Origin: Paenibacillus_D tarimensis_A
Lineage (GTDB): Bacteria > Bacillota > Bacilli > Paenibacillales > Paenibacillaceae
DNA: 64,000 nucleotides
Reading direction: 5' to 3'
Assembly (NCBI GenBank): GCA_041281825.1
Contig: CP166298.1
Coordinates: 1,240,001 to 1,304,000, forward strand
The position numbers were made by a program, and so were the translations under genes. The notes below the pieces were generated by a model, which worked only from the letters and a program-made list of their open reading frames with translations, had not been told where the DNA came from and searched no databases. Positions 35,603 to 43,949 of the stretch are shown here, piece after piece; the first letter of the stretch is position 1; each line of letters opens with the position of its first letter.

Positions 35603-35696
35603 GTTTAATCAGAAAAGCAACAAGCTTAAGTATGAAGGTCAATAGTGCGAGTAAAAACATCCCCAGCATGATGACTTCTGTAAGCGAAAACGTCAC
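35595..35696 (-). CDS. Holin-like type I toxin, 33 residues
   Basis: GTG 35696 lies six bases after AAAGGAGG; an ATG two codons upstream touches the ribosome site and is less likely. The peptide starts MTFSLTEVIMLGMFLLAL and continues LTFILKLVAFLIKRK: one hydrophobic helix with a short polar start and a basic end, as in the Bacillota putative holin-like toxin family. Such peptides damage the membrane when their antisense RNA is lost. The locus lies between NERD and the MazG-like gene. Confidence 0.78.
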   Translation of the reverse strand: MTFSLTEVIMLGMFLLALLTFILKLVAFLIKRK

Positions 35697-35810
35697 CGGC
35701 ATCCTCCTTTCCGGAGGAACCGATTACCACCCGAACAGTTGTACGGGAATATTATAGCAAATATATCTTGTAATGTCTTTCTATACAAGTTGAAACCAAG
35801 GAGGCCCGCC

Positions 35811-36137
35811 ATGCCAACCTACAACAAACTCGTCCGCGACAGAATCCCGGAAATCATACAGAAGCAAGGCAAAGCCTGCAGCACCCGCATCCTTGATTCA
35901 ACCGAATACATTACCGAGCTTCGAACGAAGCTGCAAGAGGAAACAAACGAATATCTGGCAGCCGAGTCAGACAGTGAAGCGATAGAGGAACTGGCCGACA
36001 TTATGGAGCTTCTACATGCCTTGGCTGAGGCACATGGAGCGACGGCCTGGCAACTTGAACAAATCCGTGCGGAGAAGGCCGAAAAGCGCGGCGGGTTCAA
36101 GGACCGGTTATATCTGATTGAGGTGGAAGATGCCTGA
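35811..36137 (+). CDS. MazG-like / phosphoribosyl-ATP-pyrophosphohydrolase-like protein (COG4997)
   Basis: ATG 35811, behind CAAGGAGGCCCGCC, gives 108 residues: MPTYNKLVRDRIPEIIQKQG..., then LQEETNEYLAAESDSEAIEELADIMELLHALA, the MazG-type EExxE...ExxD metal-binding pattern. It should hydrolyse a nucleotide triphosphate as a house-cleaning enzyme. Its stop overlaps the start of the PLD-helicase gene (ATGCCTGA), a coupling that suggests a joint function. Confidence 0.88.
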   Translation: MPTYNKLVRDRIPEIIQKQGKACSTRILDSTEYITELRTKLQEETNEYLAAESDSEAIEELADIMELLHALAEAHGATAWQLEQIRAEKAEKRGGFKDRLYLIEVEDA

Positions 36138-37124
36138 TATCAAGCTCATTACGGAAAATCTTGCAGATGAACTGATCCCCGGCATTCAACGAGCCTCCGG
36201 CATTTATATTTTAACCTCATTCGTCATGGAATCCTGTCAGGCTGCTCGCTCCGCATTTAAGAGACGCGATGGACGCGGAGCGGAAGTGAAGCTGTTGGCC
36301 GGTGATTACCTCTTCGTCTCGCAGCCGGAAGCGCTGCGTTCGCTGCTGCGTATTCATCCGAGCATTGAGGCGAGACTGTGGCGAAGCCGGGGGACTTCTT
36401 TTCATCCAAAAGCATACTTGTTCGATTACGAGAACGGACAGGGGCTTTTTATCGTAGGTTCATCCAACCTTTCGCTGTCCGCCTTCCGAATGGGCGTAGA
36501 ATGGAACCTGGCTGTCAATGCGGAGGTCGAGCCGTTTACGTTCCAGCAAGCGCTTGTGAAGTTTATGACAAATTTTTACCATGAATTCACGCAGCCGTTG
36601 AATGAATCGACGATCACCCACTACGAATCGGAATACAAATTGCATCACCAGAAGTTTCCGGAGCTCGTACGAACGATAACCGAAATGGAAGAAACCGAGC
36701 TAATGCTCCCACATAAAGAGCAGAAATCCGAGGATGAGCACCCTGGCACCGAATTGCGGGCAATTACACCGAGAACTGCGCAGCAAGGCGCACTTGAAGC
36801 GTTGGAAGCAACACTCGCGGAAGGATAGGATACGAGCGGGCAATGGTGGTGATGGCAACCGGTCTGGGGAAGACGTATTTGGCCGGCTTCTTTGCGAAGG
36901 AAAGATTCAATCGTGTCCTGTTTGTCGCCCATCGGGAAGAAATTTTGCATCAGGCGAAACGATCGTTTCTGCATATCATGCCGGACAAAACAGCCGGATT
37001 GTATAACGGATCGGAAAAGGAAACCGAACCGGAGTGTTTGCGTCGATCTTTACGCTGGGCACGAAAATGCACCGGGAACGGTTTGCGCCCGAAGCGTTCG
37101 ATCTCATTGTCGTAGACGAATGGC
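36130..37124 (+). pseudogene. PLD-nuclease/DUF3427-type helicase, frameshifted and truncated
   Basis: The intact part is the N-terminal PLD nuclease domain (about 150 residues: YILTSFVMESCQAAR, FHPKAYLFD with the HxK motif, GSSNLSLSAF). Near 36822 the five bases GGATA are duplicated, causing a stop where EGYERAMVVMATGLGKT would follow. The Walker A segment continues in another frame (AMVVMATGLGKTYLAGFF... LFVAHREEILHQAKR); a further shift near 37032 leads to VFASIFTLGTKMHRERFAPEAFDLIVVDE, where homology stops at about 37124. The rest of the helicase is gone. It is a relative of the 31825 helicase, but with the domain that one lacks. Confidence 0.88.
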
Positions 37125-37276
37125 AAATTCATGGTGTATTTGGTCTCTATGTAGCGGATAACAGCATTTTTCCGGTGATGGGCGCAGCAAATCCGACGCT
37201 CACGATGGTGGCGCTGGCCATACGCACGGCGGATTATATCATCCGGCAGCTCAAGCCGGTATCAGTTCTGGTATAG
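37125..37276 (+). pseudogene. C-terminal remnant of a GMC oxidoreductase
   Basis: Directly fused in frame to the broken helicase, the last 50 codons read HGVFGLYVADNSIFPVMGAANPTLTMVALAIRTADYIIRQLK, the C-terminal signature of glucose-methanol-choline oxidoreductases (here with NPTLT and the closing RTADYI). Everything upstream of it is missing, so a deletion joined two unrelated genes. Confidence 0.82.
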
Positions 37277-38575
37277 GTTGCTTCTAACTCTTAAAATTGT
37301 TCCCGAGGACTCGGACAGTGGCTCCACATCACTCCCAAGTCCAAAATAGAAGTCCCCGTTCAATTCCTCAAATGATCTGGCAAATGTATCCTGAGAAAAT
37401 CGGAATAGTTCAATCCAGTTCGCATCCTTGTCTAAATCTTTAGCTTTAATCTTGTACACCATATTCGTATATAGACGGGATGAGTTTTTCACATAAGCCA
37501 GCACATAAATCTGATCGCCTCGAACAAGGATGTCCATAGGCAGCGCATCGGCATTCGGGAAAATGACGCCGCGAGCGGAGCCCAGATCAGTCGCCACAAA
37601 TAATCCTTGAGGAATCCATTGATGGTCATTGTGTATTTCACCCGCAATATACAGCAGCTTATCTTTCACTGTGGATGTCCGGACCATCCTCATATAGGGT
37701 ATAGCCCCGTCTTTAATGATATCCGGAAACATTTTACTTCCGTATACGGTTGTCCGGACAGCTTCCAGGTTTTCTTTCTTTTTGGATTCTGAAATCGTTA
37801 ATATTTCAGCTGCATCAGGCCAAATATTATTTTGTGGTATGATAGCGCTAACGGCATACAGTTTATTCTTAAATTCAAATAATGTGTATGCTCTTGGCGG
37901 GCCAGATTCGCTAACAACACCTATTTTTTCCCAGGTAACGCCGTCATCCTCAGACATTAAAACTTCAGAGGATCTACCTCCTAGAGCCGCAAACAGTTTC
38001 CCGTTATAATAAGCCATATCGTAAACGTGTATTCCTTTAGGCACGTTTCTGTATTTGACCCAGTTGTCCCCGGATAATTTGTAGTAGTTTCCATACTCCC
38101 AGCTTTCTCTTCTAGGATCGTGACCGGGTATATAAAGAGTGCCGTTGAATACTTTAAAAATATCAATTTGTTCTTCATCCACATATTTTTTGATTTCGGT
38201 TGTTTTTGTTGAAGAGATGGGGGAAACGACATCCTGAACTATAAATTTGTCAGTGACTGGATCGTAATAGTACACCGGCACGGGTCCGGCATTGGGCGAA
38301 GGTCCTAGATTGCTGCTATTGCCGTGGCCCATATATATTTTGCCTTCAAAAACCTGCATGTCCCAAACATTACGGGCATACGCAGGTTTAGAAAATGGTC
38401 GGCCCAAAACTTCTAATGTTGATGTGACGTCTTTATCGGTTGTCAGCGCCCCATTAGGCTTCTCAAGTGTGGTTTCCTGTAAGCGACCGGCGAATAATAT
38501 TGAGCCTAGAATAAGACAGAAAGCTATCGAAAGCGAAACTTTTTTATTTGGATTTATCAAGCGGGCAACTCCCAA
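37262..38575 (-). CDS. Secreted beta-propeller-like protein
   Basis: TTG 38575 follows AGGGAGGTATCTTATC; the frame is open 22 codons more without a ribosome site. 437 residues begin with a signal-like segment (KKVSLSIAFCLILGSILFAG). The body has repeated short strands with W/Y-G-K patterns: VWDMQVFEGKIYMGHGNSSN, YDMAYYNGKLFAALGGRSSEVLMSEDDGVTWEKIGVV and ELNGDFYFGLGSD, as in sialidase/BNR-type propellers. It is likely extracellular; the function is unknown. Its 3' end overlaps the GMC remnant by 15 bp. Confidence 0.7.
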   Translation of the reverse strand: MGVARLINPNKKVSLSIAFCLILGSILFAGRLQETTLEKPNGALTTDKDVTSTLEVLGRPFSKPAYARNVWDMQVFEGKIYMGHGNSSNLGPSPNAGPVPVYYYDPVTDKFIVQDVVSPISSTKTTEIKKYVDEEQIDIFKVFNGTLYIPGHDPRRESWEYGNYYKLSGDNWVKYRNVPKGIHVYDMAYYNGKLFAALGGRSSEVLMSEDDGVTWEKIGVVSESGPPRAYTLFEFKNKLYAVSAIIPQNNIWPDAAEILTISESKKKENLEAVRTTVYGSKMFPDIIKDGAIPYMRMVRTSTVKDKLLYIAGEIHNDHQWIPQGLFVATDLGSARGVIFPNADALPMDILVRGDQIYVLAYVKNSSRLYTNMVYKIKAKDLDKDANWIELFRFSQDTFARSFEELNGDFYFGLGSDVEPLSESSGTILRVRSNLYQN

Positions 38576-38737
38576 GATAAGATACCTCCCTAAATTTTGG
38601 GATGGATTTCCAAGTTGATGTTCTATGAAAAAGTGTAACAAAAAAATAGTAAGGGAGCTATGTGGTTTTAAGTATATTTGAAAAAATTAATAGAATGTAA
38701 ATCTGCTCATTAAAATTTATCCATTGCCGCAGCGAAT

Positions 38738-38797
38738 TAAAAGCAAAGGGAGCAGCGGTCACTGCTCCCCAAGTACAACTATTTCGGGTGGTTCGTT
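38738..38797. repeat. Solo copy of the type I antitoxin 5' region
   Basis: About 60 bp nearly identical to 35469-35528 (AAAGCAAAGGGAGCAGCGG..., hairpin GGGAGCAG/CTGCTCCC, then AAGTACAACTATTTCGGG). No toxin frame and no -10 sequence remain here. Confidence 0.82.
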
Positions 38798-38847
38798 CCT
38801 CAAAAAAAGGAGGAATTCTTGCCGTTCCCAGGTATCAATAGCAACAG

Positions 38848-38887
38848 TAAAATGGAGTGCAGGCTTATAAGCCTGTACTCCATTTTA
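38848..38887. terminator. Palindromic terminator of the VOC gene
   Basis: TAAAATGGAGT/ACTCCATTTTA enclosing CAGGCTT/AAGCCTG: nearly perfect, just downstream of the leftward VOC-family gene, with T-rich flanks. Confidence 0.82.
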
Positions 38888-38891
38888 TATA

Positions 38892-39317
38892 TTATTTTTG
38901 ACTTTCAGTATAAATTTGAAAGGTCACGCCGAATTTGTCAGTTACATCACCAAAACCTGGGCTGAAAGGGGTCTCTTCAAACGGCATATTGACTTGACCG
39001 TCTTGCCGCAAGGCTTCAAAAATTCGTTTTGATTTTTCCACGTTGTTCGTTGAAATGCAGATTGTTATCTGTTTACCCTTGGCAATAGGCGAACCATTGG
39101 GAACATCCGAAAACATGAGTTCCGTTTCACCGACTTGTAACTTTGCGTGTGCCACAAGATTCTTTAGATCATCAGTGAAAGTATTAGGCATTTCCGGCAT
39201 ATCTCCGTAAGTTATGATTGTGAGGACTTCAGCACCTATTGCTTGTTCATAAAATTGAATAGCTTCCCTTGCGTTCCCTTCCATATTTAAATAAGGGGTA
39301 AGTCTTACTGTCATCAT
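38892..39317 (-). CDS. VOC-superfamily (PhnB-like) protein
   Basis: 141 residues from ATG 39317 behind AAGGAGTTGAACA. The PhnB/glyoxalase-like fold is shown by TPYLNMEGNAREAIQFYEQAIGAEVLTIITYGDMP and the final MPFEETPFSPGFGDVTDKFGVTFQIY. This subgroup has no defined reaction, and the metal ligands cannot be assigned with certainty. Confidence 0.9.
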   Translation of the reverse strand: MMTVRLTPYLNMEGNAREAIQFYEQAIGAEVLTIITYGDMPEMPNTFTDDLKNLVAHAKLQVGETELMFSDVPNGSPIAKGKQITICISTNNVEKSKRIFEALRQDGQVNMPFEETPFSPGFGDVTDKFGVTFQIYTESQK

Positions 39318-39503
39318 TGTTCAACTCCTTATTTTATTATGTTTTCAATTGTAGCATATGAATAATGCTTTGATTTCTTTTCGATTGCTATCCTGCATAA
39401 GCCCAGAATGGTTTAATCTGGAATTCCCACTTGACAGACTAATTAATTAATCATAAAATCAAACTGAACAGTACAGTTTGAGAAAAGATGAGGAGGCACC
39501 TAT

Positions 39504-40133
39504 TTGGTTTCAAAAGAGCTTTCATCCAGAGCACGAGCCAAGCAGGCTCAGATCCGATCGGCCGCCGAACGCTTATTTCTTCAGAATGGATTTGCGGCTA
39601 CGAGCATGGACGCCATTACAGCTGAAGCGGGTGTTTCCAAACAAACCGTGTATAGCTACTACCCCAGTAAAGAGGAGCTTTTGATTGACGTTTTGAAGCA
39701 GCTAATTCACGGCTTGACCGATAATTTGTTTTCGATCAGGAATATGCCGCTCAATAATCGCGACGAACTGCAGCAAGTATTGAGCGACTTGGCGCATCAA
39801 TTTATCTCCACCTTGATGCAAACCAATTACCTGGCATTGGCGCGGGTCATCATTGCCGAGACTCCCCGGTTTCCCAAGCTTGGAAGTCTTTTTCGTTCCA
39901 GTGTGCCGGATCAGGTCATAAAAAGTGTTTCCGCAATTCTGGAGCAAGCCAATAGCAAGGGACTGGTGAACGTTACTGACGTCAATGCGGCGGTACGCAT
40001 GTTTGTCGGACCATTGCTTACTTATATCCTTCTTGACGGCCTTCTTGTAACTGACAGCCCGCCGCAACAACCTGATACGGATGACGTTAAAGCGATAGTA
40101 CGTCTATACATGGCAGCGGTCGCTAGTGAATAA
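39504..40133 (+). CDS. TetR-family transcriptional regulator
   Basis: TTG 39504, behind GAGGAGGCACCTA, gives 209 residues. HTH at about 15-60: IRSAAERLFLQNGFAATSMDAITAEAGVSKQTVYSYYPSKEEL. The C-terminal half fits the TetR ligand-binding domain with VIAETPRFPKLGSLFRSSVPDQV. A likely promoter stretch with TTGACA and a TTAATTAAT motif (39430-39450) lies upstream. It precedes the glycosyltransferase and may control it. Confidence 0.92.
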   Translation: MVSKELSSRARAKQAQIRSAAERLFLQNGFAATSMDAITAEAGVSKQTVYSYYPSKEELLIDVLKQLIHGLTDNLFSIRNMPLNNRDELQQVLSDLAHQFISTLMQTNYLALARVIIAETPRFPKLGSLFRSSVPDQVIKSVSAILEQANSKGLVNVTDVNAAVRMFVGPLLTYILLDGLLVTDSPPQQPDTDDVKAIVRLYMAAVASE

Positions 40134-40198
40134 GATGCATGTCAGATGTCCATAAGTGAAGGCGCCATACATATTAAAAGCTGAAGCAAAATTTGCAG

Positions 40199-40272
40199 CC
40201 CCAAAACGAAAAAAGCCTGTCTTTCTACTAGATCTGCAGAAAGCATCGTTTTTTCGGTTTGGGGATTTTTTT
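40199..40272 (+). terminator. Long hairpin terminator after the TetR gene
   Basis: CCCCAAAACGAAAAA pairs with TTTTTCGGTTTGGGG, with an inner stem CTTTCT/AGAAAG, followed by seven T residues. Confidence 0.78.
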
Positions 40273-40362
40273 AAGGAGGTGGTTAAAACGTCAAGGGGAT
40301 CGTAAACAATCATGTCACTTAGTTATCAGCTGCTAATAAAATTTGGGAGGAGATTTATCACG

Positions 40363-41511
40363 ATGAAGATCCTATTCACTAGTTTCCCCGGACTCGGGCA
40401 CTTTTTACCTGTTGTACCTTTGGCTTGGGCCGCTCGCGCTGCAGGACATGAGGTGATTGTCGCAACGACCGGTCCAGCGGTTGAAGCAAGCTGCCGGGCG
40501 GGATTGCCGACGGTAGAAGCTTCGCCTGACATTGATGTCATAGCTGTTATCAAAAAGAGCGCAGTCCAGAGCTTCCGTGATCCTTTCTCGAGTACTAACT
40601 TGTCTATTACCGCCAAATGGATGGCTGAAGTAAGCAATAATATGGCTGATCGCACCGTTCAGATTGCCCGGTCATGGAAGCCGGATGTGATTGTTCAAAC
40701 CCCGTTCGAAGCCGCGGGTTCAATGGCAGCAGCTCTTCTAGCGATTCCTGCTGTGGTCCATGGGTTCGGCATTCTATCATTAGGCAAAATGAACGGTTTT
40801 ATGGACCTCATTTACGAGGCCATACGTCCGGCGTATGAACGGAATGGTTTAACAGAGGATCCGGTACGGCCGTCGGCGATCATCGATACATGTCCGCCGA
40901 GTATGCGGGAGCCTGACCGGCCTTCCGCCTGGTTTGCCCGCTACGTTCCATACAATGGAGGCGGCGAACTGCCCGGATGGCTTATGGAATCGTCACCGCG
41001 ACCGCGCATCTGTGTCACACTCGGTACGGTAATCCCCCAAGCGGCGGGCATTGGCGGGGTAAGCGGGGTTATCGAGGCGGTACGTAACCTGGATGTCGAG
41101 GTTATCCTGGCACTCGGCGGCACAGACCCGTCCGTATTGGGCGATTTGCCGCCAAATATTCGCACAGTCGGTTGGGTTCCGCTAAGTACATTAGCCCCGA
41201 CCTGCTCTGCTATCGTGCATCACGGCGGAGCGGGGACGACCATGAATGCAATAGCAGCAGGTGTCCCGCAATTAATATTGCCGCATGGAGCCGATCAGCA
41301 TATAAACGCGAACGCCGTCAAGGAACGTGGAATTGGGCTTGCATACTTGCCGGAGGAAGCCGATGCGGAGACGGTCCGAAACAGCCTGGAGAAGCTTCTT
41401 GAAGATCCCGGCTTCATCCGGGCGGCACAAGAAGTCAGGAAGGAAAATGAGGACCAGATTCCTCCTGCCGGGATTGTTCCCCGCCTTTCCGAATTGACAG
41501 GCAGGTTCTGA
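40363..41511 (+). CDS. MGT-type UDP-glycosyltransferase
   Basis: ATG 40363, behind GGGAGGAGATTTATCACG, gives 382 residues. GT1/GT-B fold: N-terminal MKILFTSFPGLGHFLPVVPLAWAARAAGHEV and C-terminal sugar-nucleotide site VGWVPLSTLAPTCSAIVHHGGAGTTMNAIAAGVPQLILPHGADQHINA. Relatives glycosylate macrolides, flavonoids or other small molecules, often for detoxification. The TetR gene upstream may link it to sensing of such a compound. Confidence 0.92.
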   Translation: MKILFTSFPGLGHFLPVVPLAWAARAAGHEVIVATTGPAVEASCRAGLPTVEASPDIDVIAVIKKSAVQSFRDPFSSTNLSITAKWMAEVSNNMADRTVQIARSWKPDVIVQTPFEAAGSMAAALLAIPAVVHGFGILSLGKMNGFMDLIYEAIRPAYERNGLTEDPVRPSAIIDTCPPSMREPDRPSAWFARYVPYNGGGELPGWLMESSPRPRICVTLGTVIPQAAGIGGVSGVIEAVRNLDVEVILALGGTDPSVLGDLPPNIRTVGWVPLSTLAPTCSAIVHHGGAGTTMNAIAAGVPQLILPHGADQHINANAVKERGIGLAYLPEEADAETVRNSLEKLLEDPGFIRAAQEVRKENEDQIPPAGIVPRLSELTGRF

Positions 41512-41548
41512 GTGCCCGATGACTCAACAATTTCATAATCGGAGAGAT

Positions 41549-41658
41549 ATTGAGAACTAGAGAGACTTTAAGAAGCAGAGAGACTTTGAGCTCCGCTCAA
41601 AGATCCCTATGTCGTGCTGAAAGATCCCTGTGTCATGCTCAAAGATCTCTATGTAAGG
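41549..41658 (+). repeat. Leader repeat, locus 2 (upstream of rfbA)
   Basis: GAGAGACTTTGAGCTCCGCTC and AAAGATCCCTATGT, then two more partial units (AAAGATCCCTGTGT, AAAGATCTCTATGT) running into AAGGAGG. A short preceding copy begins AGAGAGACTTTAAG. Confidence 0.88.
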
Positions 41659-41667
41659 AGGAATATG

Positions 41668-42384
41668 ATGAAAGGGATTATTCTTGTCGGAGGAACAGGC
41701 TCCCGGTTGTACCCGCTAACGAAAATCTCAAATAAACACTTGTTACCTGTTGGGAAGTACCCTATGATCTATTATCCCATTTATAAGCTCCTGGAAGCCG
41801 GCATTCGAGAAATTCTGATCGTAACGGGCAGAGAACATGCTGGATCCATCGTAAATCTGCTCGGGAACGGGCGGGATTTTGATGCGGAATTCACCTACAG
41901 GGTGCAAGAAGAAGCGGGCGGAATTGCTCAAGCTCTTGGTTTGGCTGAAACCTTTGCCGGTACGGATCCGGTTACAGTCATATTGGGTGACAATGTTTTC
42001 AGTGACCGGATTGTACCCTATGTGGAAAATTTCAAAAAACAGTCGCACGGCGCCAAAATTCTTATTAAAGAGGTTTCCGATCCGCAACGCTATGGCGTAC
42101 CGGAATTGAAAAACGATCGGATTATTTCCATTGAGGAAAAGCCTGCCCTTCCCAAAAGCTCCTATGCGGTAACCGGGATCTACATGTATGACAGCCGGGT
42201 CTTTGACATTGTGAAGACGCTAAAGCCATCCGGTCGGGGAGAACTTGAAATTACGGATGTCAATAACGAATATATCAAGGCCGATGAGCTCACCTACGAT
42301 GTGCTTCAAGGCTGGTGGACCGATGCCGGTACGCATGAGTCACTGTCGAGAGCGAATGAATGGGCCAGGGAAATCAGCTTTTAA
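41668..42384 (+). CDS. rfbA: Glucose-1-phosphate thymidylyltransferase (RfbA/RmlA type)
   Basis: ATG 41668, six bases after AAGGAGG, gives 238 residues; ATG 41665 is also possible. The nucleotidyltransferase signature is MKGIILVGGTGSRLYPLTKISNKHLLPVGKYP; VILGDNVF holds the metal-binding Asp; EKPALPKSSYAVTGIYMYD follows. The enzyme makes dTDP-glucose for rhamnose or other deoxysugars of the cell envelope. No other rml gene is nearby, so it is an isolated copy; the short form lacks the C-terminal extension of the long RmlA type. Confidence 0.92.
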   Translation: MKGIILVGGTGSRLYPLTKISNKHLLPVGKYPMIYYPIYKLLEAGIREILIVTGREHAGSIVNLLGNGRDFDAEFTYRVQEEAGGIAQALGLAETFAGTDPVTVILGDNVFSDRIVPYVENFKKQSHGAKILIKEVSDPQRYGVPELKNDRIISIEEKPALPKSSYAVTGIYMYDSRVFDIVKTLKPSGRGELEITDVNNEYIKADELTYDVLQGWWTDAGTHESLSRANEWAREISF

Positions 42385-42640
42385 TTTTATATGATAAGTT
42401 TGTAATCCCGATACATTGGAACCCTAATGGGTTCCTTTTTAGTTAAATGGAATGTATGTTTGGAAGGAGCAGGGAACTGTTTGTCGAACCTTGTATAGGA
42501 TAAAAGTCTTAGGAGGAAATAAGGTTCATGACAGTGACGATGAAATCCGAGGCACTACCTTTGTCTTGTGTATACAAGGATTTACAATAAACAAGGAGTT
42601 AATTTTTAAAAAAACTTTCAATAGTGCGGGGTGACGATAA
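42385..42640. other. Gap after rfbA with terminator and possible tiny peptide
   Basis: The terminator is listed separately. AGGAGG at about 42512 precedes ATG 42528 and a 20-codon frame (MTVTMKSEALPLSCVYKDLQ), too short and too poorly spaced to call a gene. Confidence 0.3.
42418..42440 (+). terminator. Terminator of rfbA
   Basis: GGAACCC-TAAT-GGGTTCC followed by five T residues. Confidence 0.92.
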
Positions 42641-42856
42641 ATGGCCAGGACATTTTATTCAGAAGGCAGGCAGCTAGCCAAACTCCTTAGAGCACTCTTT
42701 GTTACTATAGCTCTTATACTGTATTTCTATTTGATCCCGGGCCTTCCCTGGTATTTTTTCATAGGATTCATAATCTGCGGAATTGTGGCGGCCGAGATTA
42801 TTGGTTATGTTTGGATTCAAAAGAGACGAAACGGTAGGAAACGGCAGAGAAGCTGA
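42641..42856 (+). CDS. Small membrane protein, 71 residues
   Basis: ATG 42641 behind CGGGGTGACGATAA. Two hydrophobic segments (about residues 17-35 and 38-58: ALFVTIALILYFYLIPGLP and FIGFIICGIVAAEIIGYVW) are flanked by basic ends (RRNGRKRQRS). No family is recognised. It may be independent of the agr-like operon, which has its own promoter. Confidence 0.55.
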   Translation: MARTFYSEGRQLAKLLRALFVTIALILYFYLIPGLPWYFFIGFIICGIVAAEIIGYVWIQKRRNGRKRQRS

Positions 42857-43004
42857 ACATTAATTATTGAACGGCTTGATGTTTGCCGATAAGTTAAATA
42901 GATGGAAGAAGCAGCGTTGAAGTAGTAATTCGGAATTCAGGCATACTGATCAGTGAATTACGGCATGCTGGAGTTCCTGGGCGGTAAAAATCGAAGAGGG
43001 TATT

Positions 43005-43031
43005 CAGACCCAACTGAGGGTCTTATTTTTT
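43005..43031 (+). terminator. Terminator in front of the agr-like operon
   Basis: AGACCC-AACTGA-GGGTCT followed by a T-rich run. Confidence 0.75.
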
Positions 43032-43033
43032 TA

Positions 43034-43062
43034 TTGACGTCCAGATCGAGACGTGATATTCT
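43034..43062 (+). promoter_or_regulatory. Promoter of the agr-like operon
   Basis: TTGACG, a 17-bp spacer and TATTCT, ending 51 bp before the first start codon. Confidence 0.72.
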
Positions 43063-43064
43063 GG

Positions 43065-43081
43065 TCTAGAAAATGTCTAGA
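43065..43081. promoter_or_regulatory. Possible operator: two TCTAGA palindromes
   Basis: TCTAGA-AAATG-TCTAGA lies just after the -10, about where transcription should start. The 11-bp spacing is one helical turn, as expected for a dimeric or LytTR-type regulator binding one face of DNA. Confidence 0.4.
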
Positions 43082-43113
43082 TTGGGACATAAGTAGGGCA
43101 GGGAGGATGAATT

Positions 43114-43323
43114 TTGAAGAAAAGCAATCCCTTGGAAGAAGTTCTAACGGCCAAAGAAGCAGCCGATGCCTTAGAGGTATCGCAACGACATATATCGCGC
43201 TTGTGTGCAACTGAAAAATTGCAATGCAGAAATGCTCCCGGCGGGTGGCTTGTGCTTAAACAGAGTGTTGAAGAATACAATCGAGAACGAAAAAGGGAAG
43301 ACGGCAAGGGGGAGAGCGGTTAG
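43114..43323 (+). CDS. Excisionase/MerR-like HTH protein
   Basis: TTG 43114, behind GGGAGGATGAATT, gives 69 residues. The HTH_17 fold is clear: VLTAKEAADALEVSQRHISRLCATEKLQCRNAPGGWLVLKQSVEEYNRER. Such proteins bind DNA as small accessory factors or regulators. It opens the agr-like operon and its stop directly touches the next start. Confidence 0.82.
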   Translation: MKKSNPLEEVLTAKEAADALEVSQRHISRLCATEKLQCRNAPGGWLVLKQSVEEYNRERKREDGKGESG

Positions 43324-43947
43324 ATGGATTCACTATTGTTTATATTTTTTTCTTTTGTCGAAGGGATCAGTGTTGTTTATCTTATGCTTTCAATTTATAG
43401 ATTAAGGATGAGCGAATTCTTATTTCCATCCTTAGGCGTAATATTAATTCAATGCCTTCAGAGTTATTTCTTGAGGGGAGGAGACATCTCTCTCCCTTAT
43501 CTTGTGCCGGTTGTAAACATCTTTTTATTCGTCTTTTTGCTGACGGCTATCATTAGAATACCTATTATCTGGTCTTGTTTTATTGCCATTACCGGCTATG
43601 TAGCTTATGGATTAATCCAATCTTTGATTGTTTTTCTTTCATTTGGTCTCGTTACAATCGAACTCATGCAAAGCAATTCAGTTGTAAATTACTCTGTCAT
43701 GTCTATATCTTCTGTTTCCGCCTTCCTTATTGCTCGTATATTATTCCGGTTCGGTATCGGATTTTCATTTGACTTCGACAAATTAAAATTTAAATGGGAA
43801 CGAGTTTTATTGATCGGCATTATCGTTACGACGCTTGTTTCCATAGCTGCGCTTTTACAGAAGAAAGACAATGCAATTGTCATTTTATTTCTCATCATTT
43901 CCACTTCATTTTTCATCTATTATTCTATACGAAAGGAGACTTCGTGA
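43324..43947 (+). CDS. Membrane protein of the agr-like operon, sensor-like without kinase
   Basis: 207 residues, almost entirely hydrophobic, with about six membrane segments; ATG directly after the previous stop, ribosome site GGGGAGAGC. The pattern resembles the N-terminal sensor half of AgrC-type receptors (YLMLSIYRLRMSEFLFPSLGVILIQCLQSYFL... VSIAALLQKKDNAIVILFLIISTSFFIYYSIRKE), where a kinase would follow, but the protein stops there. It may be a peptide receptor without kinase, a transporter or an immunity-like protein. Confidence 0.68.
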   Translation: MDSLLFIFFSFVEGISVVYLMLSIYRLRMSEFLFPSLGVILIQCLQSYFLRGGDISLPYLVPVVNIFLFVFLLTAIIRIPIIWSCFIAITGYVAYGLIQSLIVFLSFGLVTIELMQSNSVVNYSVMSISSVSAFLIARILFRFGIGFSFDFDKLKFKWERVLLIGIIVTTLVSIAALLQKKDNAIVILFLIISTSFFIYYSIRKETS

Positions 43948-43949
43948 AT

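Noticed and set aside
42528..42590. 20-codon peptide frame after rfbA
   Set aside because: The AGGAGG is too far from the ATG and there is no conservation evidence.
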